Assembly (NCBI RefSeq): GCF_012689525.1 | Contig: NZ_CP051515.1 | Span: 2,356,001 to 2,420,000 of the forward strand | From: Paraburkholderia aromaticivorans | GTDB lineage: Bacteria > Pseudomonadota > Gammaproteobacteria > Burkholderiales > Burkholderiaceae | DNA length: 64,000 bases | Reading direction: 5' to 3' | In this document: positions 63,574 through 64,000 of the stretch, piece by piece | How positions within the stretch are numbered: the stretch's first letter is position 1 | Layout: each line of letters begins with the position of its first letter | Notes under the pieces: generated by a model | What the model was told of the DNA's origin: nothing | What the model saw: the letters and a program-made list of their open reading frames with translations, nothing else | The model's database searches: none | Made by a program: the position numbers and the translations under genes

Positions 63574-64000
63574 ATGACCAGCGGTATTGGAGGCAACGGC
63601 GGCACGCAGGCGACGGGCAAGCTCGAAGGCAAGGTGGCCATCGTCACCGGCGCGGGCGGCGGACTCGGCGCGGCCTGCGCACGCGGACTCGCGGCGCAAG
63701 GCGCGCGAGTGGCGGTGGTGGATATCGATGAAGAGGCGGCGGTGGCGGTGGCTGCGTCGATCGGGGAACGGGCGATGGGCCTGCGCACCGACGTCTCGTC
63801 CGAGGCCGAGGTCAAGGCGATGGTGGCGGCGGTGCTGGAGCGCTTTGGCCGCATCGACATCCTGCACAACAATGCGGCCGTGCTCGACGCCGCGCAACGC
63901 AGCGGCGACCGCGATGTGTGCAACGTCGAAGTCGAAGCGTGGGATCGCGCCATGGCGGTCAATCTGCGCGGCCCGATGTTGTGTTCGAAGCACGCGATTC
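63574..64000 (+). CDS. SDR-family oxidoreductase (partial, cut by window end)
   Basis: The first 142 codons of a classical short-chain dehydrogenase/reductase; the end lies beyond the window. GGAGACTGAGC precedes the ATG. A Gly-rich N-terminal tail precedes the Rossmann motif VAIVTGAGGGLGAACARGLA near residues 24-43 and the cofactor-specifying VVDIDE, where the Asp implies NAD(H) preference. LHNNAAVLDAA near 103-113 is the NNAG-equivalent motif, with RDVCNVEVEAWDRAM following. The Ser-Tyr-Lys triad is not yet reached. As the last visible operon gene it probably oxidises a 3-hydroxyacyl-CoA or other alcohol intermediate from the hydratase. Confidence 0.9.
   Translation, partial: MTSGIGGNGGTQATGKLEGKVAIVTGAGGGLGAACARGLAAQGARVAVVDIDEEAAVAVAASIGERAMGLRTDVSSEAEVKAMVAAVLERFGRIDILHNNAAVLDAAQRSGDRDVCNVEVEAWDRAMAVNLRGPMLCSKHAI

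Overview
The window looks like a catabolic, accessory-rich stretch of a Burkholderia/Paraburkholderia-type betaproteobacterial replicon, probably a secondary chromosome or megaplasmid. The reasons are the GC-rich codon use, three OmpC-type Gram-negative porins, two small DUF4148-like secreted proteins, six LysR/TetR/GlxA-type regulators each beside a metabolic gene, and the absence of rRNA, tRNA, ribosomal or replication genes. I see no insertion sequence, phage gene or CRISPR array. The species is an inference.

Region 1 (1-15.2 kb) holds three FAD monooxygenases of the 2,6-dihydroxypyridine 3-hydroxylase type (772, 4960, 11865), an outer-membrane efflux lipoprotein whose periplasmic adaptor is cut by a single in-frame amber codon, a porin, a LysR regulator, an Old Yellow Enzyme with a TetR regulator, and a VOC protein-monooxygenase-DUF485-ActP operon. 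Region 2 (15.2-24.3 kb) holds an aromatic-acid MFS permease, a porin, a DUF4863 protein (4-hydroxylaminobenzoate lyase family), an FMN reductase, a nitroreductase and a LysR regulator; together they resemble a 4-nitrobenzoate (pnb) pathway. A small secreted protein, a third porin and a strong terminator follow.

Region 3 (24.3-41.9 kb) is a patchwork of single genes and short units: LysR, acyl-CoA synthetase, a TerB-like protein, a FUSC membrane protein with a 20-codon leader ORF, a cyclic-nucleotide-binding/thioredoxin-reductase-like fusion, VOC, haem-binding, luciferase-like, cupin and isochorismatase-like proteins, an aldo/keto reductase with divergent LysR, a beta-carbonic anhydrase, and a nitrilase with divergent GlxA-type regulator. 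Two decayed gene ends lie between them: a LysR C-terminus at 34505-34659 and an aldo/keto reductase C-terminus at 36695-36874. Region 4 (41.9-50.7 kb) has an HD hydrolase and patatin pair, a very large zinc-ribbon/cyclase/ATPase/TPR signalling protein, an AlkK-like acyl-CoA synthetase, an adenosine-specific kinase and an Ap4A phosphorylase-like protein.

Region 5 (50.9-64 kb) is the most coherent block. An aldehyde dehydrogenase and an AlkJ-like GMC alcohol dehydrogenase run left. Divergent from them, a tightly spaced operon encodes a DUF1302 outer-membrane barrel, a DUF1329 periplasmic protein, a YCF48-like propeller, an RND/MMPL membrane protein, a VOC-like protein, an enoyl-CoA hydratase and an SDR that runs off the window. 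I read this as an envelope-spanning transport system for a hydrophobic compound, coupled to its oxidation; this is my candidate for an under-described system.
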